Below the pieces are notes generated by a model. That model did no database searches. It was not told where the DNA came from and saw only the letters and a program-made list of their open reading frames with translations. Shown here piece after piece: positions 49,932 through 58,389 of a stretch of DNA of 64,000 nucleotides (positions are counted from its first letter, which is position 1; every line of letters begins with the position of its first letter). The position numbers and the translations under genes were made by a program. The stretch is from positions 2,708,501 through 2,772,500 of the forward strand of contig NZ_JAUCBS010000013.1 in the NCBI RefSeq assembly GCF_034676705.1, written 5' to 3'. This DNA comes from Gemmobacter sp. (GTDB taxonomy: Bacteria > Pseudomonadota > Alphaproteobacteria > Rhodobacterales > Rhodobacteraceae).

Positions 49932-50736
49932 GCGCAAGTCAGACGCGCCTGTCCTGCGCTGCACCGGGATCGAGCGGTCGTTCGGCGGCCTCAAGGCGCT
50001 GAAAGGCGTCGATGTCGAGGTGCATCGCGGCGAGATTTTCGGCCTTGTCGGCCCCAACGGCTCGGGCAAGACCACCATGGTCAACGTGATGACCGGATTC
50101 TACCCGCCAAATGCCGGCCAGGTGGAACTGTTCGGCGAACGCATCACCGGCCTTGCCCCGCACAAGGTGGCGAAAAAGGGCGTTGCCCGCACCTTTCAGA
50201 ACCTTGCGCTGTTCAAGGGCATGAGCGTGCTGGACAACATCCTTGTCGGCCGCCACACCCACATGCACCCGTCCTCGCTGGCGACCCTGTTCTACTGGGT
50301 CTGGGCACAGCGCGAGGAACTGGCACATCGGCGCGTGGTCGAAGAGATCATTGATTTCATGCAGTTGCAGGACATTCGGGACGAGCCGGTGGACGTGATC
50401 CCCATGGGGTTGCAAAAGCGGGTGGAACTGGCGCGCGCGCTGGTGGCCGAACCGCGCTTCCTGATCCTGGACGAACCCATGGCCGGCATGAACCAGGAGG
50501 AAAAGGAATACATCGCCCGCTTCATCCTGGATGCGCGCGACGAACGCGGGGTGACCATCCTGCTGATCGAACACCACATGGATGTGGTCACCGCGCTGTG
50601 CGACCGGGTGACCGTGCTGTCCTATGGCGAGGTGATTGCGCAGGGCGAACCGAAATCCACCATCGCCGATCCGGCGGTGATCACCGCCTATCTGGGCGCG
50701 CGGGCCGCCGCCCGCCATGCAGGGGGTGCGGCATGA
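49924..50736 (+). CDS. Liv-type ABC importer ATP-binding protein (LivG-like)
   Basis: 270 residues. Walker A reads GPNGSGKTT, Walker B FLILDEPMAG, and the switch histidine is in LLIEHHMD. The signature loop is atypical (PMGLQKRVELARAL rather than LSGGQ), as is common for LivG-like subunits. ARTFQNLALFKGMSVLDNI is the Q-loop region. It energises uptake with a second ATPase at the far end of the operon. It is translated after the leader ORF and overlaps the acyl-CoA synthetase gene (ATGA). Confidence 0.93.
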   Translation: MAERKSDAPVLRCTGIERSFGGLKALKGVDVEVHRGEIFGLVGPNGSGKTTMVNVMTGFYPPNAGQVELFGERITGLAPHKVAKKGVARTFQNLALFKGMSVLDNILVGRHTHMHPSSLATLFYWVWAQREELAHRRVVEEIIDFMQLQDIRDEPVDVIPMGLQKRVELARALVAEPRFLILDEPMAGMNQEEKEYIARFILDARDERGVTILLIEHHMDVVTALCDRVTVLSYGEVIAQGEPKSTIADPAVITAYLGARAAARHAGGAA

Positions 50737-52670
50737 GCGTGCAAGGCAGGATCACCGGCTGGCCGGTGAACGATACCGGCCGCCCCGCCACGCTGGTGGC
50801 CGCGCTGGCCGCCAATGCGGCACAGGCCGGCAACCGGCCGGGGTTCCGCGAACGGGAATACGGCATCTGGCGCGAATGGACCTGGGTCCAGGTGCTGGAC
50901 GAGGTGCTGGCGCTGGCCGCCGGGTTCGAAACGCTGGGCCTGGGCCCCGGCAAGGCGCTGACCGTGGTGGGCGACAACCGCGCGGCGATCTATTTTTCCA
51001 TGCTGGCGGCCAATGCGCTGCGGGCCTTCCCCTCGCCCGTCTATCCTGACGTGCCGGTGGAGGAGTTCAAGAACTTCGTCCGCTTCGGCGACCCCGATAT
51101 TGCCCTGGCAGAAGATCAGGAGCAGGTGGACAAACTGCTGGATCTGCGCTCGCGCATCGGGCGGCCGGCGACCATTGTCTATGACGACCCGCGCGGGATG
51201 GCGAATTATGCCGATCCGGGGTTGGTCGCGCTGTCGGACGTGGCGGAACGCGGGCGCAAGCGGCTGGTGGCGGAACCCGGGCTGGCGACCGATCTGGTCG
51301 CGCGGGCGGGTGCTGACGATATTGCGGTGCTGCTGTATTCGTCCGGCACCACGGGGCTGGCCAAGGGCATTCCCCTGCGCCATTCCAACATCACCGGCGG
51401 CATCGCCAATGCCGAAGCCGGGGGATACTTCCGCAAGGGGGAACGGCTTTTCGCCTATCTGCCAACGGCTTGGGTCGGGGATTTCGTGTTTTCGCTGGCG
51501 GCGGGCGTGTTGTTGCAGGCGGTGATCAACATTCCCGAACGCGCCGAAACCGCGCTGCATGACCTTAGGGAGGTGGCGCCGACGTTTTATCTGGCCGCAC
51601 CAAGGGCATGGGACGCGATGTTGACGCGGATTCAGGTGGGCATGGCCGACAGCACGCCGATGAAGCGCCGGCTGTTCGACTGGTTCATCCCCCGCGCCAT
51701 CGAACTGGAGCGCAAGCGGCTGAAGGGCCACAAGCCCACCGCCACCGAAGCCGCCCGCGAATGGCTGGGCAACCTGCTGGTCTATGCCCCGCTCAAGGAC
51801 TGGCTGGGCCTGTCCCATGCCGAACGCGCCTTTACCGGCGGCGAGGCGATGGGCGAGGAGACCTTTCTGTTCTTCCGCGCGCTTGGCATCCGGCTCAAGC
51901 AGTTCTACGGCCAGACGGAAACCTGCGCGCTGACGGCCGCGCAAGTCGAAGGCCATGTCCGCATCGACACCGTGGGCCGTGCCATGCCCGGCGTGGATGT
52001 CAGGATCGACGACAACGGCGAAATCCTGATCCGGTCGGCCTCGGTGTTCCATGGCTATGCCGACAACCCCGACGCCACGGCCGAGGCGCTGACCCCCGAC
52101 CGTTTCCTGCGCACCGGCGATGCCGGGCGGCTGGATGGCAACGGCGATCTGGTGGTGCTGGGGCGCGTCAGCGAACTGGTGCAGACGGCGCAGGGCGAAC
52201 GCTTCATCCCGACCTTCATCGAGAACCGGCTGAAATTCTCGCCCTATATCCGCAACGTGGCAGTGCTGGGCGCCGGGCGCGACCAGCTGACCGCCATTGT
52301 CTGCATCGACTACGAGGCGACGGGCCACTGGGCGGAACAGCGGTCGCTGTCCTATTCCAGCTATGCCGAACTGTCGCAGAAACCGCAGGTGATCGACCTG
52401 ATCCGGGCCGAGATCGCGCGGGTGAACGAATTGCAGCCCGATGGCCTGCGCATTCGGCGTTTCGTGAACCTGCACAAGGACTTCGATGCCGATGACGGCG
52501 AAATCACCCGCACGCGCAAACTGCGCCGCAAGGTGATCGAACAGACCTATGCGCGGCTGGTGGACGCGCTTTACGACGGCGGGCGCGAGGTCACCTTCGA
52601 CGCCAGGATTACCTATGAAGATGGCCGGCAAGGCACGCTGAGCCGCAACCTGAGCATCCGGGAGGTCTGA
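50733..52670 (+). CDS. AMP-forming acyl-CoA synthetase (long-chain-type)
   Basis: 645 residues, full length for long-chain acyl-CoA synthetases. The ATP P-loop YSSGTTGLAKG, then FYGQTETCALTAAQ (A5), ILIRSASVFHGY, FLRTGDAGRLDGNGDLVVLGRVSELVQTAQGERFIP (A7/A8), and a C-terminal DGEITRTRKLRRK catalytic-lysine region. It activates a carboxylic acid to its CoA ester in the cytoplasm. Its position inside the importer operon, coupled to the ATPase by ATGA and four bases from the permease gene, argues for vectorial import plus activation. The chain length is unknown. Confidence 0.92.
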   Translation: MSVQGRITGWPVNDTGRPATLVAALAANAAQAGNRPGFREREYGIWREWTWVQVLDEVLALAAGFETLGLGPGKALTVVGDNRAAIYFSMLAANALRAFPSPVYPDVPVEEFKNFVRFGDPDIALAEDQEQVDKLLDLRSRIGRPATIVYDDPRGMANYADPGLVALSDVAERGRKRLVAEPGLATDLVARAGADDIAVLLYSSGTTGLAKGIPLRHSNITGGIANAEAGGYFRKGERLFAYLPTAWVGDFVFSLAAGVLLQAVINIPERAETALHDLREVAPTFYLAAPRAWDAMLTRIQVGMADSTPMKRRLFDWFIPRAIELERKRLKGHKPTATEAAREWLGNLLVYAPLKDWLGLSHAERAFTGGEAMGEETFLFFRALGIRLKQFYGQTETCALTAAQVEGHVRIDTVGRAMPGVDVRIDDNGEILIRSASVFHGYADNPDATAEALTPDRFLRTGDAGRLDGNGDLVVLGRVSELVQTAQGERFIPTFIENRLKFSPYIRNVAVLGAGRDQLTAIVCIDYEATGHWAEQRSLSYSSYAELSQKPQVIDLIRAEIARVNELQPDGLRIRRFVNLHKDFDADDGEITRTRKLRRKVIEQTYARLVDALYDGGREVTFDARITYEDGRQGTLSRNLSIREV

Positions 52671-52673
52671 GGA

Positions 52674-53561
52674 ATGGACGTTATCCTGCTTGCGGAACTG
52701 GCGGTGAACGGCGTGTTCGTCGGGCTGATGTATGCCCTGATCGCCGCCGGGATCGTGCTGATCTACAAGACATCGGGCATTGCCAACATGGCGCAGGGCG
52801 CGCTGGCGATGACCGGGGCCTATGTCGTGGTCATTCTGGCCGGCGGCCTGGGCATGCCCATGTGGGTGGCCATTCCGCTGGCCATCGCGCTGATGTTCGG
52901 CTTTGGCGCGGCCATCGAACGGGTGGCGCTGCGCCGGATGATCGGGCAGCCGGTGATCATGGTCATCATGCTGACCATCGGGCTGGAAATCCTGCTGCGC
53001 GGCGTGCTGCCCGGCTTTTTCGGCGCGGCGGTCAAGCGGCTGAACCTTGGTATCCCGAACACCCCGATCTTTCTGGGCGAACTGTTCCTGAACCGCGCCA
53101 TCCTGATCGGCGGCGGGGTGTCGCTGGCACTGATCCTGCTGTCGATCCTGTTCTTCAACTCGCGCTTTGGCATCATCATGCGGGCGGTCAGCGACAACCA
53201 GACCGCCAGCTGGTCGGTGGGGATCAAGGTGGAACGCGCCATTGCGGTGGCCTGGGGGCTGTCGGCGACCATGGCCACCACCTCGGGCGTGCTGTGGGGG
53301 GCAACGCAGGGGGTGGACTGGTCGCTGTCGCTGTTGCTGATCAAGGCGCTGGCGATTGCCATTCTGGGCGGGCTGGACAGCATCGTCGGCGTGCTGGTGG
53401 CCGGCATCATCGTGGGGCTGGCCGAAAGCATGGCGACCGGCATCCTGGACCCCATCGTCGGCAGCGGCACGCGCGATGTCGTCGCCTCGGCCATCATCCT
53501 GCTGACGTTGCTGTTCCGCCCGCATGGCCTGTTCGGCCGCGAACATATCGAAAGGGTCTGA
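52674..53561 (+). CDS. Liv-type ABC permease (LivH-like)
   Basis: 295 residues, about eight membrane helices. LLAELAVNGVFVGLMYALIAAGIVLIYKTSGIANMAQGAL is the canonical LivH opening, and ALAIAILGGLDSIVGVLVAGIIVGLAE contains the conserved permease coupling region. It is the first of two permeases for the importer. Spacing to the acyl-CoA synthetase (3 bases) and to the LivM-like gene (1 base) indicates one mRNA. Confidence 0.93.
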   Translation: MDVILLAELAVNGVFVGLMYALIAAGIVLIYKTSGIANMAQGALAMTGAYVVVILAGGLGMPMWVAIPLAIALMFGFGAAIERVALRRMIGQPVIMVIMLTIGLEILLRGVLPGFFGAAVKRLNLGIPNTPIFLGELFLNRAILIGGGVSLALILLSILFFNSRFGIIMRAVSDNQTASWSVGIKVERAIAVAWGLSATMATTSGVLWGATQGVDWSLSLLLIKALAIAILGGLDSIVGVLVAGIIVGLAESMATGILDPIVGSGTRDVVASAIILLTLLFRPHGLFGREHIERV

Positions 53562-53562
53562 C

Positions 53563-54633
53563 ATGTTCTTCCGCAAGGCCGGGATCAGCTTTACCCGCTA
53601 TCAGGACGAACGCCAGATCTGGCGCCTGCCTGCCGACCGCTGGACGGTTGCCGTGATCTTTGCGCTGCTGCTGGCAGCCCCCTTCCTGATCGACCGGCTG
53701 TATGTGATCAGCTACCTGCTGCCGCTGATCATCTGGTCGATGGGCGCCATGGGGCTGAACCTGCTGATGGGGGGCGCCGGGCAGATCCACCTGGGCTATG
53801 GAGCGGTGATCGGGATCGGCGCCTATGCCTCGGTTCATGCGATGCGCGCGGGCCTGCCGTTCGAGCTGTCGATGATCATCGGCGGCGTGGCGGCGGCGGC
53901 GGTGGGCATCATCTTCGGCGCCGCGGCGCTGCGGGTAAAGGGGCTGTATCTGGCGATGGCGACGCTGGCGATGCAGTATATCGTCGATTTCGTCATCGTG
54001 CAGTTCCCCGCCATCTCGGGCGGCACGCAGGCCGCGCTGTCGGTGCCCAATGTCAGCTTCCTCGGGATCCCGGTGCAGGGCGACAAGGCGCCCTATTACG
54101 TGGCGCTGGCCATCTGCACCGTGCTGACGCTGTTCATGCTGAACGTGCGCCGCACCTCGTTCGGCCGGGCGCTGGCCGCCGTGCGGGAAAAGGACTATGC
54201 CGCCTCGATCATCGGGGTCGATCCGTTCCGCTACAAGCTGCTGGCCTTCTGGGTGTCGTCCTTTATCGGCGGCATGACGGGGGCGGTGCTGGCGGTGTGC
54301 TATTACCGCACCATCTCGCCCGACCAGTTCCACCTGGACCTGTCGATCCAGCTGGTGGCCATGGTCATCGTCGGCGGCCTGGGGTCGGTGCTGGGGGTGT
54401 TCCTGGGCGTGGGCCTGATCCTGTTCGCGCCGATCATCCTGAACCAGCTGATCAGCTTTGGCGCGGATCTGTTCGGCCTGTCCATCCCGATCGACCTGCG
54501 CGCCCACCTGCCGCTGATGCTGTATGGCGCGCTGATCATGGGGTTCCTGCTGTGGGAACCGCTGGGGCTGGCGAAAATCTACAACAACATACGGAATTAC
54601 TTCCTGGTCTGGCCCTTCCGCCACGCCCGGTAA
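53563..54633 (+). CDS. Liv-type ABC permease (LivM-like)
   Basis: 356 residues, about nine membrane helices with a cytoplasmic N-terminal segment (FFRKAGISFTRYQDERQIWRL). ISYLLPLIIWSMGAMGLNLLMGGAGQIHLGYGAVIGIGAY is the LivM signature; AAVREKDYAASIIGVDPFRYKLLAF is the ATPase-contact loop. It pairs with the LivH-like protein. Confidence 0.93.
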   Translation: MFFRKAGISFTRYQDERQIWRLPADRWTVAVIFALLLAAPFLIDRLYVISYLLPLIIWSMGAMGLNLLMGGAGQIHLGYGAVIGIGAYASVHAMRAGLPFELSMIIGGVAAAAVGIIFGAAALRVKGLYLAMATLAMQYIVDFVIVQFPAISGGTQAALSVPNVSFLGIPVQGDKAPYYVALAICTVLTLFMLNVRRTSFGRALAAVREKDYAASIIGVDPFRYKLLAFWVSSFIGGMTGAVLAVCYYRTISPDQFHLDLSIQLVAMVIVGGLGSVLGVFLGVGLILFAPIILNQLISFGADLFGLSIPIDLRAHLPLMLYGALIMGFLLWEPLGLAKIYNNIRNYFLVWPFRHAR

Positions 54634-54661
54634 GTGATGAACGACAAAGGGAGGAACTGAC

Positions 54662-55927
54662 ATGAGCCTGACACGACGCAATATCCTGACAGGTGCCGCC
54701 GTTGCGGCATTCGCCAGCCAACTGCCTGTCCGCGTGGCCTTTGCGCAGGACAAGACCATCCGCTTTGCCCTGCCGATGGACTTTACCAAGGTCTATACCT
54801 TCGTGACCTCGGAATACAGCCAGGGCCAGCGCGACTACATCAGCCTGATCAACGGGCGCGGCGGCATCGGCGGCTATACCATCGTGCCGGACGTCAGCGA
54901 CCACGCCAACGACCAGCCCCGCGCGATCGAGGCCTATGAGCGTGGCAAGTCGCAGGGCGCCGTGCTGATCGACCCGCTGTCCACCCCGGTGGCCCGCGCG
55001 CTGGTGCCCCGCGTGCTGGCCGACAAGATGAACATGGTCACCGCGTTTTCCGGCCGGTCGGATGCGGCCGACGGCACCGCCTTTCCTTACGTCTTCCCGC
55101 TGTCGCCGAACTACTGGACGCAATCGGGCCTGCTGATCGACTTTTTCAAGCAGCAGGACGGCGGATCGCTGAAGGACAAGACCATCGCCTTTGTCCATAT
55201 CGACACGCCCTTCGGCAAGGAGCCCCTGCCGATCCTGGAAAAGCTGGCCGCGAAAGAGGGGTACAAGCTGGTCGCCTTCCCCTATACGCCCCCCGGCAAC
55301 GACCAGTCGGCGATCTGGCCGCAGGTCCGCCGCGCGCGGCCTGACTGGGTGATGTTCTGGGGCGCCGGCGTGGGCCAGACCGTGGCCCTGACCGAAGCCG
55401 CCCGCAACGGCCTGGACATGAGCCGCGTTTCGGGCAGCGTCTGGGTTTCGGAATCCGACATGGATGTGGTCGGCCGCGACCAGACCGTCGGCGTGCTGAA
55501 GGTGGAACCCTGCGCCTCGGGCCGCGATCCCAAGATCATCCAGGATATCCTGAAAGAGGTGGTCGGCGCCGGCAAGGGCGCAGGGCCGGAAAACAAGGTC
55601 GGCACCGCCTATTACAACTATGGCGTGATGATCACCGCGCTGATGCTGGAAGGCGTGCGCAAGGCGGTGGAAATCGCCCCGGCCGGCCCTGTCAGCGGCG
55701 AATGGCTGAACGCGGGCCTGAACGCGATCACCGACTACACCGCCGAAGGGCTGATCCCGTCCACCACGATCACGCCAGAGGATCACCAGGGCGGCGGCCA
55801 GGCCCGCATCGCGCGCTGGACCGGCGAAAAGTTCGAACCCGTCACCGACTGGTTCAGCGCCAACCAGGACGTGGTCTGGGACGAAGTCCGCAAATACTCG
55901 GAAGAGTTCAAGAAGACCGGCAAGTGA
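54662..55927 (+). CDS. Periplasmic binding protein for the Liv-type importer
   Basis: 421 residues. An N-terminal twin-arginine-like signal (LTRRNILTGAAVAAFASQLPVRVAFA) points to Tat-type export, followed by the mature protein QDKTIRFALPMDFTKVYTFV. LINGRGGIGGYTIVPDVSDHAND, VLIDPLSTPVARALVPRVL and KTIAFVHIDTPFGKEPLPILEKL fit type I periplasmic binding proteins for organic ligands. The ligand is unknown; CoA ligases on both sides suggest a carboxylate. It is followed by a strong hairpin that may stabilise its part of the mRNA. Confidence 0.9.
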   Translation: MSLTRRNILTGAAVAAFASQLPVRVAFAQDKTIRFALPMDFTKVYTFVTSEYSQGQRDYISLINGRGGIGGYTIVPDVSDHANDQPRAIEAYERGKSQGAVLIDPLSTPVARALVPRVLADKMNMVTAFSGRSDAADGTAFPYVFPLSPNYWTQSGLLIDFFKQQDGGSLKDKTIAFVHIDTPFGKEPLPILEKLAAKEGYKLVAFPYTPPGNDQSAIWPQVRRARPDWVMFWGAGVGQTVALTEAARNGLDMSRVSGSVWVSESDMDVVGRDQTVGVLKVEPCASGRDPKIIQDILKEVVGAGKGAGPENKVGTAYYNYGVMITALMLEGVRKAVEIAPAGPVSGEWLNAGLNAITDYTAEGLIPSTTITPEDHQGGGQARIARWTGEKFEPVTDWFSANQDVVWDEVRKYSEEFKKTGK

Positions 55928-55933
55928 CAGCCC

Positions 55934-55963
55934 GCCCCGCCCCCTGACAGATGGGGGCGGGGC
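55934..55963 (+). terminator. Intercistronic hairpin between binding protein and second ATPase
   Basis: GCCCCGCCCCC pairs perfectly with GGGGGCGGGGC over 11 bp with an 8-base loop, seven bases after the stop codon. It has no T run. It is probably a stabiliser or partial attenuator that gives more binding protein than ATPase; this is inference from its position. Confidence 0.5.
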
Positions 55964-55983
55964 CCCATGATACGGGAAATGCC

Positions 55984-56778
55984 ATGGCCCTGCTTTCGGT
56001 CAACAGTGTCGAAGTCGTCTACGACCAGGTCTCGCTTGCCGTCAAAGGCGCCTCGCTCGAGGTGCCCGAGGCCGGGCTCGTCGCCTTGCTGGGCGCCAAT
56101 GGTGCCGGCAAAAGCACCATCCTGAAATCCATCAGCGGCCTTCTGGCCCCCGAACGCGGCGCGGTGACGCGCGGGTCGATCACCTTTCAGGGCCAGGATA
56201 TTCTGGCGCTGGATCCCCCTGCGCGGGTGCGGCGCGGCATCGTGCATGTGCTGGAAGGCCGCAAGGTGTTCGAACACCTGACGCCCGAGGAAAACCTGAT
56301 CGCCGCCACCACCATGCATTCCGACCGCGCGCAGGTGGCGCAGATGGTCGAGCACATGTTCGACCTGTTCCCCCGGCTGAAAGCCCGCGCCAAGGCCAAG
56401 GCCGGTTACCTGTCGGGCGGCGAACAGCAGATGCTGGCCATCGGCCGCGCCCTGATGACCCGCCCGAAACTGCTGATGATGGACGAACCCAGCCTGGGCC
56501 TGGCCCCCCTGCTGGTGGACGAGATCTTCGACATCATCACCCGCATCAACCGCGAGGAAGGCGTGGCCGTGCTGCTGGTGGAACAGAACGCGGTGGCGGC
56601 GCTGGATGTGGTGCAGCACGCCTATCTGATCGAACAGGGCCGCATCGTGATGTCCGGCCCCGCCGATGTGCTGCGCGAGAACCCCGACATCAAAGAGGCC
56701 TATCTGGGCGGCGGCACCACCCATGTGGATTACCACGCCGTCAAGCATTACCGCCGCCGCAAGCGCTGGCTGGCCTGA
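55984..56778 (+). CDS. Liv-type ABC importer ATP-binding protein (LivF-like)
   Basis: 264 residues. Walker A GANGAGKST, signature YLSGGEQQMLAIGRALM, Walker B LLMMDEPSLGLAP, and VLLVEQNAVAALD for the switch region. VRRGIVHVLEGRKVFEHLTPEENL is a LivF-type segment. The basic C-terminal tail (VKHYRRRKRWLA) is unusual in length. It is the second ATPase subunit of the importer; the LivG-like protein is encoded at the operon start. Confidence 0.93.
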   Translation: MALLSVNSVEVVYDQVSLAVKGASLEVPEAGLVALLGANGAGKSTILKSISGLLAPERGAVTRGSITFQGQDILALDPPARVRRGIVHVLEGRKVFEHLTPEENLIAATTMHSDRAQVAQMVEHMFDLFPRLKARAKAKAGYLSGGEQQMLAIGRALMTRPKLLMMDEPSLGLAPLLVDEIFDIITRINREEGVAVLLVEQNAVAALDVVQHAYLIEQGRIVMSGPADVLRENPDIKEAYLGGGTTHVDYHAVKHYRRRKRWLA

Positions 56779-56788
56779 GGAAACACCG

Positions 56789-57574
56789 ATGAATACCGCG
56801 ACAGCCCAGGGTCTCGACGCCCCCGCCATCGCCGCCGCACTCGAACGGCTCTTGAAACTGCGCAGCCTGCCCTTTGGCATGAAACTGTTCGCCAGCCGCG
56901 ACGACATGCAGGCGATCCCCCGCATCCGCCGGCCCAGGGATGTGCATACGCTGGACCAGATCGTGGCCCAGGCCGCGCGGCTGGGCTGGACGGTGGGCAT
57001 CACGGCCGAGGATCTGGTGGGCGACCAGTGCCGCGCCGTGGTGGGCCTTGGCCGGGCGCAGACGCCGAAATGGCAATCGGGCGACCATATGACCGGCGTC
57101 TGGTTCCAGGACCAGCCGGGCGCCGCCGCGCATCAGGCCGCCATGCATTGCGTGCCCGATGGCCAGTATGATGCGCTGGCCGTCTCGCCCCTCGCCTCTG
57201 GCCGGCTGGACCCGCCCGACATCGCCCTGTTCTACGCCACCCCCGGCGCGATGATGTATTTCATCAACGGCCTGCAATGGCAGGGCTACAAGCGGTTCGA
57301 CTGGTCGGTCGTCGGCGAAAGCGCCTGCGCCGACAGCTGGGGCCGCGCGCTGGTCAGACGCGAACCCTCGCTGTCGATTCCCTGCTTTGCCGAACGCCGC
57401 TATGGCGGCGTGCTGGACGATGAGATGCTGATGGCCGCCCCGCTGGAGGATATGGCCAAGGCCATCGCCGGCATGGAGGCGCTGGCGAAAAACGGCTTCC
57501 GCTATCCGTTTCCGCAATATGGAATCCAGCAGGATGCCCGCGCAGGGCTGGGATTCAGCTACGGCGGCAGCTAG
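56789..57574 (+). CDS. DUF169 family protein
   Basis: 261 residues. LPFGMKLFASRDDMQAIPRIRRP and LGWTVGITAEDLVGDQCRAVVGLGRA resemble the DUF169 head. DIALFYATPGAMMYFINGLQWQGYKRFDWSVVGESACADSWG and PSLSIPCFAERRYGGVLDDEMLMAAP give the conserved Cys and His/Arg positions. The family has no settled biochemical role and often accompanies anaerobic or acyl-CoA metabolism genes. Here it lies 10 bases after the LivF-like ATPase and 29 before the TetR gene, so it is part of the import block. Confidence 0.85.
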   Translation: MNTATAQGLDAPAIAAALERLLKLRSLPFGMKLFASRDDMQAIPRIRRPRDVHTLDQIVAQAARLGWTVGITAEDLVGDQCRAVVGLGRAQTPKWQSGDHMTGVWFQDQPGAAAHQAAMHCVPDGQYDALAVSPLASGRLDPPDIALFYATPGAMMYFINGLQWQGYKRFDWSVVGESACADSWGRALVRREPSLSIPCFAERRYGGVLDDEMLMAAPLEDMAKAIAGMEALAKNGFRYPFPQYGIQQDARAGLGFSYGGS

Positions 57575-57603
57575 AACGGCAGGCGGCGACAGTCGGGGGC
57601 ATC

Positions 57604-58302
57604 ATGGCGCAGCGCAAGACGAAACGGACGGTCAACCGCCTTCCACCGGAACGGCGCATCTCCGACATCATGGCCGCCGCGCGCGAGGTCTTTACCGAAA
57701 AGGGCTATTCCGACTCGCTGATCTCGGACATCGCCGAACGCGCCGGGGTGGTCGAAGGCACGATCTACCGCTTCTTTACCAACAAGCGCGACCTGCTGTT
57801 GCGCGTGGCCGAAGAATGGTATGTCGAGATGATCTCGAAGGACGCCGCCGGGTTCGAGGCGGTCAAGGGCGAATGGAACCGCCTGCACTACCTGATCTAC
57901 CACCACCTGTTGTCGATCAAGCGCGATCCCGGCCTGTCGCGGCTGGTGTTCATGGAACTGCGCCCCGATCCGCATTACCGCGACACCCGGCTGTTCACCC
58001 TGAACCGCGACTACACCCGCCGCATCGCCGATGTGGTCCGCGACGGCATGGCAACGGGCGTCTTCCGCCCCGATGCCTCGCCCTCGCTGGTGCGCGACAT
58101 GGTGTTCGGCGCGGTGGAACACCGCACCTGGTGGTTCCTGCGCGGCGCCGGCGATTTCGACCCCGAGGAAACCGCCCGCGCCCTGGCCGACATGATCTAT
58201 GCCGGACTGGTGCCCCAGGCCCAGCCCAGCCGCGATGCGGTGCTGGCGCGGCTCGATCTGGTCGCCGCCCGCCTGGAACGCGCCGCCGACCGCCTGGCCT
58301 GA
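57604..58302 (+). CDS. TetR/AcrR-family regulator
   Basis: 232 residues. The N-terminal HTH reads RISDIMAAAREVFTEKGYSDSLISDIAERAGVVEGTIYRFFTNKRDLL, a textbook TetR DNA-binding domain; it is preceded by a basic stretch (AQRKTKRTVNRL). The C-terminal domain is helical and would bind a ligand, possibly an acyl-CoA made by this block. It closes the importer operon in the same direction and is the likely local repressor, but no operator was identified. Confidence 0.92.
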   Translation: MAQRKTKRTVNRLPPERRISDIMAAAREVFTEKGYSDSLISDIAERAGVVEGTIYRFFTNKRDLLLRVAEEWYVEMISKDAAGFEAVKGEWNRLHYLIYHHLLSIKRDPGLSRLVFMELRPDPHYRDTRLFTLNRDYTRRIADVVRDGMATGVFRPDASPSLVRDMVFGAVEHRTWWFLRGAGDFDPEETARALADMIYAGLVPQAQPSRDAVLARLDLVAARLERAADRLA

Positions 58303-58306
58303 CGGC

Positions 58307-58372
58307 GCCCCCTTCATCTGTCCCCAAATATCCCGGGGGGAGTCGCGGCACGCGACGGGGGGCTGGCCCCCC
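58307..58372 (-). repeat. Three-part 3' module, GGATATTT family (copy 5)
   Basis: On the minus strand directly after the SDR stop: GGGGGGCcagCCCCCC-type hairpin, GTCGCG/CGCGAC hairpin, CCCCCCGGGATATTT and a tail with GACAGATGAAG. It is nearly identical, in inverted orientation, to copy 6 beyond the next gene. Confidence 0.62.
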
Positions 58373-58389
58373 GCCAACGCCCGCAGCCC

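Noticed and set aside
50688..53576. A 962-codon minus-strand frame opposite the acyl-CoA synthetase and permease genes
   Set aside because: It is a low-complexity His/Gln/Arg-rich translation without motifs; the plus strand encodes well-supported proteins.
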